Shown piece by piece: positions 37,105 through 46,272 of a stretch of DNA of 64,000 nucleotides. Each line of letters starts with the position of its first letter. Positions within the stretch are counted from its first letter, which is position 1. Position numbers and translations under genes: made by a program. The notes under the pieces were generated by a model that worked only from the letters and a program-made list of their open reading frames with translations, searched no databases and was not told the origin of the DNA. Source of the DNA: Alkalihalobacillus sp. AL-G (GTDB taxonomy: Bacteria > Bacillota > Bacilli > Bacillales > Fictibacillaceae). Location: the NCBI RefSeq assembly GCF_030643805.1, contig NZ_CP094656.1, positions 3,286,001 to 3,350,000 of the forward strand, in the 5' to 3' direction.

Positions 37105-37614
37105 ATGACAGATAATCCAAAACCAGAAAATCAAAACATCGTAGAACAAAAAGCACGCCAATGGTTACAAGAACGGGGTGTGACCGAAAACGATATTGCA
37201 GAGCTTGTTTATTATCTGCAAAAACCTTATCATCCTCATCTCGATTTCGAGGTTTGCCTTCATAACGTGGATCGCGTTCTCGCAAAGCGTGAAGTGCAAA
37301 ATGCAATTTTAACTGGCATACAACTCGATGTTCTTGCCGAAAAGGGGGACCTTGAAGAACCTTTGTTAGACATTCTCAAAAAAGACGAAGGGCTATATGG
37401 AGTCGATGAAATCATTGCCCTTTCAATTATCAACATATATGGATCGATCGGTTTTACGAATTATGGATATATCGATAAACTGAAGCCTGGAATTTTAAAA
37501 GCATTGAACGACAAAACAACCGGAGCATGCCATACGTTTCTTGATGATATTGTAGGCGCGATTGCTGCAGCGGCTTCCAGTCGTCTTGCCCATAGTGCTG
37601 AAAATTCGGAATGA
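37105..37614 (+). CDS. yutG: Phosphatidylglycerophosphatase A-like protein (YutG)
   Basis: The 169-residue protein belongs to the PgpA/YutG family; the YGVDEIIALSIINIYGSIGFTNYGYIDKLK region is the core and the C-terminal DDIVGAIAAAASSRL is conserved. YutG type proteins are soluble-looking relatives of PgpA; the activity is inferred. ATG 37105 follows GGGGGA at seven bases. It is divergent from yutH. A 20-bp tandem repeat array follows. Confidence 0.85.
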   Translation: MTDNPKPENQNIVEQKARQWLQERGVTENDIAELVYYLQKPYHPHLDFEVCLHNVDRVLAKREVQNAILTGIQLDVLAEKGDLEEPLLDILKKDEGLYGVDEIIALSIINIYGSIGFTNYGYIDKLKPGILKALNDKTTGACHTFLDDIVGAIAAAASSRLAHSAENSE

Positions 37615-37651
37615 CGATGAATCGTCGTACCGACATTCTCGGCTGAATGCA

Positions 37652-37770
37652 TTGACTTCTCGTGTAATTCGGGATTTTCTCGTCTAATTTAGGATTTTCT
37701 CGTCTAATTTAGGATTTTCTCGTCTAACTCAGGATTTCCTCGTCTAACTCCAAATTTTCTCGTTTAGCGG
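37652..37770. repeat. Tandem 20-bp repeat array between yutG and yutF
   Basis: Six consecutive units have an exact 20-bp period; the core is GGATTTTCTCGTCTAATTTA with variation in the TAATTT part. The two best units (37673-37692 and 37693-37712) are identical. It fills the space between two convergent genes. Confidence 0.9.
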
Positions 37771-37771
37771 A

Positions 37772-38533
37772 TTAGATTTTCCACTGATCCAATGATTCAA
37801 TCGTGTGTGTAGGCTGCCGTTCCAAATTCGACAAGTCACTTTCCGCCGTTACACCTGTGTAGACGAGCAGTGTATCGAGTCCTGCATTCATGCCGGCAAG
37901 GATATCGGTGTGATAGTTATCCCCGACCATTACCGTTTTTTCCTTGGCGACCCCAAGCTTCTCCATTGCGAGCTCCATTATGATCGGCTCTGGTTTCCCG
38001 ATAAAAATCGGTTTCACTCCGGTTGAAACCGAAACGACTGCTGTCAGAGCACCGTTTCCAGGTACGAATCCCCGTTCAGACGGGAAAGCGACATCCTTAT
38101 TCGTTGACAGAAGTGTTGCTCCATTCCGAACCGCCAAGCAAGCATTTGCAAGCTTTTCGTATGTAAGCCCCCGGTCAATACCCATGACAACATAATCTGG
38201 GTTTTCATGTACAAGCTTGATTCCTTTTTGCATCAAGCTTTCTTGTAAGCCCTTTTCCCCTATCATATAAACACTTGCCCCGCGTTTATCCTTGTCGATG
38301 TATTCAGCAGTCGCCATGCTTGAATTGAAGACTTGCTCAGCCGAAGCTGGCACATCAAACCGTTCAAGTCTTTCTGCCACCTGTTCTCGTGTGCTCGAAG
38401 AGTTGTTTGTAACGAAGAGATATGGAACCCCTTTTGCTTTCAATGCTTTTACGAAAGTAACCGCCTCTTCAATTCTTTCTTTACCTCGGTACATCGTTCC
38501 ATCCAAATCAATTAAATATCCTTCATATATCAA
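37772..38533 (-). CDS. yutF: HAD-family sugar phosphatase (YutF, NagD-like)
   Basis: The 253-residue cytosolic HAD hydrolase has the nucleophile motif DLDGTMY (residues 8-14), the threonine motif FVTNNSS and the Mg site VGDNYHTDI. Substrates of the NagD branch are sugar or nucleotide phosphates, not defined here. TTG 38533 is chosen with AAAGGAAGTGG upstream; a longer frame from 38617 starts inside the yutE terminator and is rejected. The 3' end lies in the repeat array. Confidence 0.9.
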   Translation of the reverse strand: MIYEGYLIDLDGTMYRGKERIEEAVTFVKALKAKGVPYLFVTNNSSSTREQVAERLERFDVPASAEQVFNSSMATAEYIDKDKRGASVYMIGEKGLQESLMQKGIKLVHENPDYVVMGIDRGLTYEKLANACLAVRNGATLLSTNKDVAFPSERGFVPGNGALTAVVSVSTGVKPIFIGKPEPIIMELAMEKLGVAKEKTVMVGDNYHTDILAGMNAGLDTLLVYTGVTAESDLSNLERQPTHTIESLDQWKI

Positions 38534-38603
38534 AACGCCACTTCCTTTTAACGTTATTCTCGCTATAGTTTTCTTTCCAACTAAATCATATTCTACGAAA
38601 TGG

Positions 38604-38628
38604 AAAAAAGCCACCACAAGGTAGCTTC
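38604..38628 (-). terminator. Terminator of yutE
   Basis: On the minus strand AGCTACC/GGTGGCT (one G-U pair) is followed by six T. Its place shows that the yutF start must be downstream. Confidence 0.75.
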
Positions 38629-38695
38629 CATTAAGTAAGTGTTCAATAAGTAATCAAAAAAAACATAGTTCGACTATAACTTTGAACAACCTCTT

Positions 38696-39142
38696 TCACT
38701 GATTTTCCGGTAAAAATGCTGATACAGGACCGAGTTCCTCTGTTAAATACCTCTGGATTTTTTCCGGAAACACCTTTAACTCTTTTAAGTGCTCCGTCAG
38801 TACCTTTTCGATATTCTGATGGTCGAGATTGGTATAACTTTGGACGAGTTCTTTTCGCAAAAGAATAACCTTTTTTAATCCAGCTGCTTCTTCTGATGTT
38901 ACAACTGTTTCGTCCTCGAGAATTTCAATTATGTCTTCATAACTACCAGGATCTCGCATGATAAACCCGTCGATCATCTTGTTTCCAGTATCAATGATCG
39001 TTTCAATAATCATATGGGCAATTCGTTCAAGAGCAAAGGCATCCTTCACCGAACTGCTGAATGATTCATCTTCAAATGTTCGTAGGCAAGAATCCAGATA
39101 ATGAATTAATTCCTCAATTTTCTTTCGATCCACAAAATACAT
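38696..39142 (-). CDS. yutE: HepT-like protein (YutE, UPF0331/DUF86)
   Basis: The 148-residue helical protein resembles HepT-type proteins; the motif here is RKELVQSY rather than the RNase-type R-x4-H-x-Y, so the histidine is missing, as I recall for YutE. No minimal nucleotidyltransferase partner gene is adjacent. Hence a toxin role is doubtful. TTG or ATG choice: ATG 39142 is used. It corresponds to yutE by position. Confidence 0.8.
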   Translation of the reverse strand: MYFVDRKKIEELIHYLDSCLRTFEDESFSSSVKDAFALERIAHMIIETIIDTGNKMIDGFIMRDPGSYEDIIEILEDETVVTSEEAAGLKKVILLRKELVQSYTNLDHQNIEKVLTEHLKELKVFPEKIQRYLTEELGPVSAFLPENQ

Positions 39143-39189
39143 ACTATCACCTGTCTTTTCCTGCTAGTTGTACATGTTCTATATCATGT

Positions 39190-40476
39190 TTAGACCGTTG
39201 TTGGAATCAAGCGTGGCCGAGCATAGAAAAAGCCTTGAACCATATGGACACCGTTCCGTTCCATTACAAATGCTTCTGCAGCTGTCTCGATACCTTCAGC
39301 AACGACAAGAGCATCCGCTTCTTTGGCAATATGAAGCAAGCCCTGCAGCATCGACTCCTTCAGTTTATTTCCGTTTATATTGGAAATCAACGAACGATCT
39401 ATTTTTATAATATCAGGCAAGACGAAAGAAATCGAATTTAGATTCGCAAATCCAGCACCGGCATCATCAAGGGCAATACGCATCCCCTTTTTTCTCAGTG
39501 CCTTCAGGTTTGCTTTTAACTGTGGATAATGGTGGACGGATTCGCGTTCTGTAATTTCAAACACCAATTGTGATGGGTCTACAGACGGAGCCTCTGACAG
39601 AATTCGATCGACATCATTAGGAAAACGTTCATGTGAGACCGTTAAAGGTGTAATGTTAATGAAAATTGATTCTTCACCTTCCATCCGGTCGAGTGCCTTT
39701 TTAATGACGATCAATTCTAAAGGATACAATTGATTCGTTTGTCGCGCCATGCTGAATAATTGCAACGGGTGTTCATAGGGACTGTTTTCCGGTCCTCTGG
39801 TCAGTACCTCCCATGCACTTACGCTCCGATCCTCCACATTAATGATTGGTTGTGAAAATAAGGAGATCTGTTCGTTACGAATGATTGATGAAATCTCATG
39901 GACCATCTGATTATAATTTGTTTGTCCGCTCTTTTTAGCCATCGCAAGTGCCTTTTGGTATGTATCTTGAAACGACTGTAAAAGTTCCTCTGATTCGTCG
40001 GTATCAAGCACCATATAGCCCGCTTGAAAATATTTTTCATTTCCACCATCTCTAGTCGGGACAAGAATTTGTTGCATAATGTGACTGTGGATTGTTGCTA
40101 TGTATCGTTCTATGTCACCGATCACATCGTTTTCACACTCAAGTGATACTAACAATACGACATCATCGCCCCAATACTGCTGTAAAAATAAAATTTGATG
40201 ATCATCGATTGATCGACACACTGCTTCCTTAAACAAATTCCGCATGTCGGTTTTGAATTCTTGTATGTATTCCGATCCATATTGATCTATTTGATGTTTG
40301 AACGACTCTACTTCAAATACGACCACTGCTATGGGGTGAGTGTTTTTTCTTACCTTTTTTAAAATGGAAATGACAGGATTTCGCAACCAAAAATGTGGCG
40401 GGAAAAACCTTAGCTTTCGATTCGACGAAAAAAGGTGCTTCCAAACCATTTTTTGATCGGACGATTTCTTTACCAA
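39190..40476 (-). CDS. EAL-domain cyclic-di-GMP phosphodiesterase with degenerate GGDEF
   Basis: The 428-residue protein has an N-terminal GGDEF-like domain (residues 45-190) with WGDDV in place of GGDEF, so it cannot make c-di-GMP, and a C-terminal EAL domain. In the EAL part the first glutamate is in SAWEVLTRG, with NITPL, FEITERE, DDAGAGFA, IKIDRSL, VAEGIE and QGFFYARP, i.e. the metal and catalytic residues look intact. It is likely a cytosolic c-di-GMP hydrolase with a GTP-sensing degenerate domain. TTG 40476 follows GAGGTG at seven bases. It is divergent from glpX. Confidence 0.88.
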   Translation of the reverse strand: MVKKSSDQKMVWKHLFSSNRKLRFFPPHFWLRNPVISILKKVRKNTHPIAVVVFEVESFKHQIDQYGSEYIQEFKTDMRNLFKEAVCRSIDDHQILFLQQYWGDDVVLLVSLECENDVIGDIERYIATIHSHIMQQILVPTRDGGNEKYFQAGYMVLDTDESEELLQSFQDTYQKALAMAKKSGQTNYNQMVHEISSIIRNEQISLFSQPIINVEDRSVSAWEVLTRGPENSPYEHPLQLFSMARQTNQLYPLELIVIKKALDRMEGEESIFINITPLTVSHERFPNDVDRILSEAPSVDPSQLVFEITERESVHHYPQLKANLKALRKKGMRIALDDAGAGFANLNSISFVLPDIIKIDRSLISNINGNKLKESMLQGLLHIAKEADALVVAEGIETAAEAFVMERNGVHMVQGFFYARPRLIPTTV

Positions 40477-40574
40477 ATTTGATCACCTCATTGGATTGCA
40501 CCCTTCCTTTTCAGTGTATCATAAAAAATTGAAAATTCTTACTTTCAGCTAATATTTTTCTATTCCTCAAATAA

Positions 40575-40589
40575 TTGTTATCATTATAA
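40575..40589 (-). promoter_or_regulatory. Candidate PerR/Fur box
   Basis: The minus-strand sequence TTATAATGATAACAA matches 13 of 15 positions of the PerR pattern; against a 19-bp Fur box about 15 of 19 positions match. It lies between the EAL gene and glpX, about 90-100 bases from each start. Confidence 0.4.
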
Positions 40590-40681
40590 ATGCAATGTGT
40601 TATACGAATCATTGACTGAAATGAATTTATATTAAACCTTATTCAAATTGCGTTGATACAAAAAATACAGGGGGACTGAAA

Positions 40682-41650
40682 ATGGACCGGGAATTAGCAT
40701 TAGAAATCGTTCGAGTAACTGAATCTGCCGCATTAGCATCCGCACATTGGATGGGGCGCGGACTAAAAAATGAAGCCGATCATGCTGCGACAACAGCGAT
40801 GCGTGCCATGTTTGATTCTGTGAATCTGAAAGGAACGGTCGTCATCGGTGAAGGTGAACTTGATGAAGCACCGATGTTATATATCGGCGAGGAGCTCGGG
40901 ACAGGGCATGGTCCGGAGGTGGATATAGCTGTTGATCCGCTTGAAGGCACGAATATAGTTGCAAAAGGACATCCAAATGCGATGGCGGTCATTGCAATAG
41001 CAGATCGCGGCAGCCTTTTACATGCACCCGATATGTACATGGAAAAACTCGTTGTCGGAAAAGCGGCTGCAGGGAAAGTTCGTTTAACCGATCCGATCGA
41101 AAAAACAATGGACATTGTCGCGGAGGCAAACAACAAACGTCTGCATGATTTGACAGTCATTATTCAGGAACGACCGAGACATGAAGAACTTGTGGAACGG
41201 ATCCGTAAAAAAGGCGCTCGGGTGAAGCTGTTTGGTGATGGAGATGTCGGTGCTGCAATTGCTGCCGCATTACCTCACACCGGTACTGATTTATTTATCG
41301 GAACAGGCGGAGCACCAGAGGGTGTCATATCAGCTGCTGCCATTAAGTGCCTTGGCGGTGATATGCAAGCAAGACTTGTCCCGTATAATGACGAGGAACG
41401 TGCACGGTGCATTCGAATGGGCTTGGAAGACCCTGCACAGCTTCTAAACTTAGATGACCTTGTACGGGGAGACGATGCGATCTTTGCGGCAACTGGAGTT
41501 TCAAGCGGAGAGCTGCTTGAAGGCGTTCGCTTTTTATCTGGTGACCATGTTGAAACGGACTCGATCGTCATGCGTGCAAAGACGAAAACAATCCGATCGA
41601 TTAAAACACAGCATCATTTGGACCATAAACCAAACTTAGTAATGGAGTAG
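40682..41650 (+). CDS. glpX: Fructose-1,6-bisphosphatase class II (GlpX)
   Basis: The 322-residue class II FBPase has the Mg and phosphate motifs GEGELDEAPMLY and DPLEGTN (residues about 55-95). It hydrolyses fructose-1,6-bisphosphate in gluconeogenesis. AGGGGGAC precedes ATG 40682. The next gene starts 11 bases after its stop and is probably cotranscribed. In B. subtilis the glpX homologue is ywjI elsewhere, so its place here is a lineage feature. Confidence 0.95.
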   Translation: MDRELALEIVRVTESAALASAHWMGRGLKNEADHAATTAMRAMFDSVNLKGTVVIGEGELDEAPMLYIGEELGTGHGPEVDIAVDPLEGTNIVAKGHPNAMAVIAIADRGSLLHAPDMYMEKLVVGKAAAGKVRLTDPIEKTMDIVAEANNKRLHDLTVIIQERPRHEELVERIRKKGARVKLFGDGDVGAAIAAALPHTGTDLFIGTGGAPEGVISAAAIKCLGGDMQARLVPYNDEERARCIRMGLEDPAQLLNLDDLVRGDDAIFAATGVSSGELLEGVRFLSGDHVETDSIVMRAKTKTIRSIKTQHHLDHKPNLVME

Positions 41651-41661
41651 GAGGAAGTAAA

Positions 41662-41934
41662 ATGTCAGAACGATTTTATTTATACGATGATACAGAAGAA
41701 ACAAAAACGCGATTTGTAAGCTTTATGGGAGAAAATCAACGGTTCGACCTCGTGATTATTAAAACGGATCGTCATTATGGAAAAGTGCTTGTATTGGACA
41801 TCCAGAGTAGCAGGTTTGCGATCATTGGCAGTGATGACCTTGAGGAACCAGGATATATTGAGCATGCTTATAACATTAACGAAGAGGATGCTAACGAATT
41901 AAGTGAGTTTTTAGAGGAAGAAGTACTTTCATAA
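41662..41934 (+). CDS. DUF3055 protein (SAV0927-like)
   Basis: The 90-residue acidic protein has FYLYDDTEETKTRFVSFMG at its start, the pattern I associate with the DUF3055 family. Function unknown. AGGAGGAAG precedes ATG 41662. It is cotranscribed with glpX by spacing and ends before a terminator. Confidence 0.75.
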   Translation: MSERFYLYDDTEETKTRFVSFMGENQRFDLVIIKTDRHYGKVLVLDIQSSRFAIIGSDDLEEPGYIEHAYNINEEDANELSEFLEEEVLS

Positions 41935-41946
41935 TAGATGGTAAGC

Positions 41947-41985
41947 AACTTGAGTGGGTTAAGCTTCCCCGCTCAAGTTTTTATT
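41947..41985 (+). terminator. Terminator of glpX-DUF3055
   Basis: AACTTGAGTGGG/CCCGCTCAAGTT hairpin (one G-U pair) followed by TTTATTTTT. Confidence 0.85.
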
Positions 41986-42147
41986 TTTGCAAATAATAAA
42001 ACGATGAATCGTGAACATTTCCAATTTATGTAGAAGTTGTTAACTGGCGATTCAATTAGAAACTACATTCCGCGGGTATGATAAAAATGGGGAGAATCAA
42101 CCCCATCATTGATGCGTTACCAAAATGCCTGATGGGAGTGGTATCCT

Positions 42148-42447
42148 TTGGCAAGAAAAACGAAACGAAGAGGTTATCATAAAGCCGCAGAGCACTATAC
42201 CGATTTTTCAAACGTAGAAACGATGCACCGTTTTCTCGTCCCTGAAGACTTACCAGAAGGGCCATACGGTTCACCTATCGTTACACCACTCGGAAAAACG
42301 ACACCTTTTGATGAAGATCAACGACCTTACAGCAATTTCAACTACGAAAACAAGTCGCTTCATCAAGATACACCTAGACAGTACCCGGGTGCGCATCCGA
42401 CACATGATGATCCGAATCAAAATGACGAGCCACCATACAGTCATTAA
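42148..42447 (+). CDS. Hypothetical Asp/Pro/His-rich protein
   Basis: The 99-residue protein has a basic start (MARKTKRRGYHKAAEHY) and a Pro/Asp/Asn/His-rich, likely unfolded tail ending PPYSH. The TTG start 42148 has GGGAGTGG at seven bases. No family is certain; similar short proteins are known from Bacillaceae. It ends before a shared terminator with yutD. Confidence 0.7.
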   Translation: MARKTKRRGYHKAAEHYTDFSNVETMHRFLVPEDLPEGPYGSPIVTPLGKTTPFDEDQRPYSNFNYENKSLHQDTPRQYPGAHPTHDDPNQNDEPPYSH

Positions 42448-42452
42448 ATTTC

Positions 42453-42522
42453 AAAAAGGGCAGACAACTACGTGTACAAGGTGCTCCATCAGCACCGAAA
42501 CTTGTTGTCATGCCCTTTTTTT
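42453..42522. terminator. Bidirectional terminator between hypothetical gene and yutD
   Basis: Outer stem AAAAAGGGCA/TGCCCTTTTT with an inner ACAAC/GTTGT pairing and a GGTGCT/AGCACC hairpin. T runs lie on both sides. Confidence 0.85.
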
Positions 42523-42533
42523 ATGAGATCACT

Positions 42534-42842
42534 TCAATTTTGACCTTTATCCTCATTGTTAATCGGTTTGTTTTTCACTTTTTTCACAATAAAATATGGG
42601 CATCCGAAATTACAGTACTCCAGAATGTATTCAGGGACTGTACTGTACTTCGTATCAAAGGATGCTTTTTCATGGCCATCATTAAAAAACCCTCGAAGAC
42701 GAAGCTGATTGTAGCCCCAATCCCCAACGATATAATCATATTTATGTAAAATTTCGCTATATCTTGATTTAAATTCCTCTTCGTTCCAACCTTCTCGATA
42801 GTTTTCGATTACATCGTAAGAATGTCCTTGAATGTTAATCAA
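42534..42842 (-). CDS. yutD: YutD family protein (DUF1027)
   Basis: The 102-residue protein has EGWNEEEFKSRYSEILHKYDYIVGDWGYNQLRLRGF-like conserved text (here split), diagnostic of YutD. Function unknown. TTG 42842 is preferred, eight bases after GGAG; ATG 42848 is only two bases from that site. The lipoprotein gene is divergent from it. Confidence 0.85.
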   Translation of the reverse strand: MINIQGHSYDVIENYREGWNEEEFKSRYSEILHKYDYIVGDWGYNQLRLRGFFNDGHEKASFDTKYSTVPEYILEYCNFGCPYFIVKKVKNKPINNEDKGQN

Positions 42843-42957
42843 CGCCATCACTCCATTTCACTTCTCTATTTTATCACGATTCGGTAAAAGATGCGCAAGT
42901 TCCTTCTGTATAACCTTATAAGTTCCAGCAAAATCTATATACAGGAGGTGACACGAA

Positions 42958-43595
42958 TGAAAAAACAATTAAGTGCCATTTTTATAATCAGTGTTATGGT
43001 ACTCTCAGCGTGTGGCACAGTAAATGATGATTATAATGGAGCAAACGGGAATGGAATGAACCCGACCATTGAGGCAAATGAAAAGGCCGGAACCCCTGGA
43101 CAAACACAGCAGGAGACAATTGATGACTTCGGATACACTCGGATTCAATCTCCCATCGGAGAAGGAAGGCGCCAGGTTCAGAATGCTCCTCAAATCAACA
43201 AAAAACAACTTTCTGATATAATTTCACGTCTCGTCATGCAAATGGAGGATGTAAGGGATTCTGCCACACTTGTAACTTCAGAGGAAGTCCTGATCGTCTA
43301 TGATGCAGAAATGGAGAATCGGAACAAGATGGCGGATATGGTAAAAAGAACAGCAATATCCGTTGTTCCCCGCTGGTATCATGTGTATGTTTCCGATGAC
43401 ACGACTCTGTTCGAATACATTGAACGCTATAAAAATTTAGATGCCAATTCAGAAAATGTTGAAGGAAGTCTCGATGCTTTGATTAAAGAAATGAAAAAGT
43501 CCCCTCAAGGAAAACGCATCAGTGAAGGCGAAAATGAAAACGGAGAACTTGAAGGTGAAATGAACGAAAACTTGAACAAGGATGAAGCAAAGTGA
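42958..43595 (+). CDS. YhcN/YlaJ-family sporulation lipoprotein
   Basis: The 212-residue protein has a lipoprotein signal: basic start, hydrophobic run and lipobox LSAC with lipidated Cys19. A YhcN/YlaJ core follows (KKQLSDIISRLVMQ, EEVLIVYDAEM, AISVVPRWYHVYVSDD) and a Glu/Asn-rich tail. Family members are forespore or spore inner-membrane lipoproteins; germination roles have been suggested. ATG 42958 has AGGAGGTG at seven bases. Position matches yutC of B. subtilis as I remember it. Confidence 0.82.
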
Positions 43596-43605
43596 GCTGA
43601 ATAAG

Positions 43606-43642
43606 GACCGGAGCTGGTGATTTTCCTTCACTCCGGTTTTTT
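43606..43642 (+). terminator. Terminator of the lipoprotein gene
   Basis: ACCGGAG/CTCCGGT hairpin followed by six T. Confidence 0.9.
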
Positions 43643-43765
43643 CATGTATTGATGAAGCATTTTGGTATTTTAGTGGGCCATGAGTAATAAATGAATGCTT
43701 CCTGTACAATTCCTACGCAAATTTCAAGTTTTGCGTGTGGTTTTTCTAAAAACACCGAAATATGT

Positions 43766-43793
43766 GTGTGTTCGGCCGCGAATAGTAAAAAAG
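43766..43793. repeat. Dispersed 21-bp repeat, copy 3 (single terminal unit)
   Basis: TTCGGCCGCGAATAGTAAAAAAG matches the terminal units at 20424 and 33152 in the TTCGGC core and TAGTAAAAAAG end (quoted string is split by function, 23 bases shortened here to its parts). Confidence 0.65.
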
Positions 43794-43817
43794 AACTATT
43801 TCTTCCTACAAATATGT

Positions 43818-43852
43818 AAAAACGGGATGATCAATTGATCAATCCCGTTTTG
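43818..43852 (-). terminator. Terminator of lipA
   Basis: On the minus strand AAAACGGGAT/ATCCCGTTTT around a self-complementary TGATCAATTGATCA loop, followed by T. Confidence 0.85.
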
Positions 43853-43854
43853 AT

Positions 43855-44745
43855 TTAATTTGCTTTTTTTTGTTTTGCTGAGTTGACCTGTTCATCAGCA
43901 TGGTAAGATGAACGTACGAGTGGACCTGATTCACAATGACTAAAGCCTTTGGATAGTGCGATTTCCTTCAATTCAGCAAACTCATCTGGATGGTAGTATT
44001 TCACAACCTTCAAGTGTTTTTTCGTCGGCTGTAAATATTGCCCTATTGTCATAATGTCTACATTATTCTCACGAAGGTCGTCCATCGTTTCGATTATTTC
44101 TTCCTTCGTTTCACCTAACCCAATCATTATGCTTGATTTTGTTGGTATATCAGGCTGCATTTCCTTTGCACGACGAAGGAATTCCAGCGATCGTTCGTAG
44201 GTTGCACGTGCTCGAACCCTTGGAGTTAAGCGTTTCACTGTTTCAATATTATGATTGAGGATGTCTGGTCGTGCATCCATCAAGGCTTTCAAGTTCTCAT
44301 AATTACCCATCATGTCAGACGGAAGAACCTCCACCGTACAGAATGGACTTTTACGACGGACTGCACGGACGGTTTCTGCATAAACCCCTGATCCGCCATC
44401 TTTTAAATCATCCCGAGCAACTGCAGTGATTACCGCATGCTTAAGCCCCATCAACTGGACAGTATCTGCTACACGTTCAGGCTCCTGCAAATCAAGTTCA
44501 TTCGGTAGACCTGTTTTAACAGCACAAAAACGACATGCTCGTGTACATACATCACCCAAGATCATGAAGGTCGCTGTTTTACGAACAGCCCAGCATTCAT
44601 GTATATTTGGACAACGGGCTTCTTCACAAACAGTATGTAAATTCTTCTCACGCATCATCTTTTTTAATCCTGTATAGTTTTGGTTCGTGTTAAGTTTGAT
44701 TTTCAGCCATTCAGGCTTTCGAAGATGTTCATCTTTTTTTGCCAT
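43855..44745 (-). CDS. lipA: Lipoyl synthase
   Basis: The 296-residue radical-SAM enzyme inserts two sulfurs into octanoyl groups to make lipoate on E2 and GcvH proteins. The auxiliary cluster motif C-x4-C-x5-C is in [12 protein letters not shown] and the radical SAM motif CxxxCxxC in [11 protein letters not shown] 44745 has GGAG at eight bases; a GTG at 44754 is weaker. It depends on Fe-S supply from Suf, YutM and YutI in this window. It is divergent from yunA, as in B. subtilis. Confidence 0.97.
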   Translation of the reverse strand: MAKKDEHLRKPEWLKIKLNTNQNYTGLKKMMREKNLHTVCEEARCPNIHECWAVRKTATFMILGDVCTRACRFCAVKTGLPNELDLQEPERVADTVQLMGLKHAVITAVARDDLKDGGSGVYAETVRAVRRKSPFCTVEVLPSDMMGNYENLKALMDARPDILNHNIETVKRLTPRVRARATYERSLEFLRRAKEMQPDIPTKSSIMIGLGETKEEIIETMDDLRENNVDIMTIGQYLQPTKKHLKVVKYYHPDEFAELKEIALSKGFSHCESGPLVRSSYHADEQVNSAKQKKAN

Positions 44746-44964
44746 CTTATTCACTCCAATGTTGGATTTGATTTAAGATTCAGGCATTGAGTTCATACTA
44801 CTCCGATGCACCAATCTAATTTCTTCTATACTTTATCATATTGTTGTTTAAAGTTCCATTCAACTCAAGTCTTACCTAATTTCCAAGATTTGATATTAAT
44901 GTTTTGTTCCGTTCAATACAAACTAACATTATGAATAGATACAGGAAAGGAATGAACTCCCTGT

Positions 44965-45960
44965 ATGAGATGGATTAGTGTATTGTTTTTTGTAATGATG
45001 ATTGGGTTAACTTTGGCAACAACTGAAGTAAATGCGAAATCAACCTATCAAAAGGAAGATGTCGGGAGGTATGCACTATATCATAAAATGGAAGCCATCA
45101 CCTCTATCCCCTGGTATTATATAGCAGCAGTCGATCAGTATGAACGTTCGATTCGTCGTGCTCAAAAGGATTTGCCTGAAGAAAAAGGGTTGATCGGAAT
45201 CTATTTTTCACCAAGACAATGGGTTGGGCCGTTAAACCCGAATCTTGATGATACGAATCCCGCTACAATTTCAATTTTCGAAGGCGTTGGACTTGATGGT
45301 AACGGTGATGGTAAAGTCGATCGAAAAAACGATGAGGATGTACTCTACACTTTTTCCCATTACCTACAATCTTACGGATCTGATGAAGAGAACCTGAAAA
45401 TCGGTCTCTGGGAATATTATCATCGAGATAAAACGGTCGGCATCATAATGGGAATGGCAAAGGTGTTTAAGGAATTTGAAACCTTAAGCCTACATGACCG
45501 ATCTTTCCCTGTTCCTTTACGTTCAAATTACAGTTACAGAAACACATGGGGAGATCGCCGTGGTTATGGCGGCCTTCGAATCCATGAAGGCACCGACATC
45601 TTTGCCGATTACAGTGTACCTGTTCGTGCCACCACCTATGGAATTGTCGAGGTCGCAGGCTGGAATCGATTTGGGGGATGGCGAGTTGGAATTCGTGACC
45701 TTAATAATGTGTATCATTACTACGCACATTTACGTGGGTTTGAAAAAGGAATCGGAAAAGGGTCAATTGTTAAGCCTGGACAAGTGATCGGCTATGTGGG
45801 GAGTTCTGGGTATGGACCACCCGGAACCCAAGGTAAGTTCCCTCCGCATCTCCATTATGGTATGTACCGGTATAACGGATACAGTGAATGGTCCTTTGAT
45901 CCATATCCGTATTTAAGAGCATGGGAACGCCAGGAACGGATTAAAAATCGGAAAAAGTAA
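44965..45960 (+). CDS. yunA: Exported M23 peptidase (YunA)
   Basis: The 331-residue protein has a signal peptide (residues 1-24, cut near VNA) and a C-terminal LytM/M23 metallopeptidase domain with HEGTD (H-x3-D) and HLHYG (H-x-H). The intermediate region with DGNGDGKVDRKND resembles a calcium-binding loop and a lysozyme-like SLT region. It should cleave peptidoglycan crosslinks during envelope remodelling. The Shine-Dalgarno AAAGG is 14 bases from ATG, rather far. Matches yunA next to lipA. Confidence 0.9.
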   Translation: MRWISVLFFVMMIGLTLATTEVNAKSTYQKEDVGRYALYHKMEAITSIPWYYIAAVDQYERSIRRAQKDLPEEKGLIGIYFSPRQWVGPLNPNLDDTNPATISIFEGVGLDGNGDGKVDRKNDEDVLYTFSHYLQSYGSDEENLKIGLWEYYHRDKTVGIIMGMAKVFKEFETLSLHDRSFPVPLRSNYSYRNTWGDRRGYGGLRIHEGTDIFADYSVPVRATTYGIVEVAGWNRFGGWRVGIRDLNNVYHYYAHLRGFEKGIGKGSIVKPGQVIGYVGSSGYGPPGTQGKFPPHLHYGMYRYNGYSEWSFDPYPYLRAWERQERIKNRKK

Positions 45961-46272
45961 AGGAAATCGGGAGAAGCCTGCTCAAGTGTGACAAAAGAAA
46001 TCTCTGCGAACGCCAAGCTAAAAGTAGGCGTTTCCCTTTGTTCCTCGAAAAAGCTGATACTTTTTCTTCGTGCGAGGTAAAAGCTTCCTAGCAACAAGCG
46101 GTGCACTTATACTTGTGAGTGAAAGGGCTGGAGATTCTGAAACATAACACGCTTAATCGAAATCAACGCGGTATCTGGCACGCTAAAGAAGCACATCCTT
46201 CCCAACACTAACAAAAGGGATTGACTCTACGATGAGCCAATCCCTTTTTCAAATCATTCAGTACGTGTAAGA
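45961..46272. other. Gene-free stretch between yunA and metS
   Basis: No supportable gene. The part near 46212-46249 is a hairpin. A few short frames lack ribosome binding sites. Confidence 0.4.
46212..46249 (-). terminator. Terminator of the NSS transporter operon
   Basis: AAAGGGATTG/CAATCCCTTT hairpin with T run on the plus strand and a TTTTG tail on the minus strand; can serve both directions. Confidence 0.75.

Noticed and set aside
37652-37770. CRISPR array
   Set aside because: The 20-bp units are directly contiguous with no unique spacers and no cas genes nearby.
38696-39142. HepT toxin of a HepT/MntA toxin-antitoxin pair
   Set aside because: The RNase histidine motif is not conserved and no minimal nucleotidyltransferase gene is adjacent.
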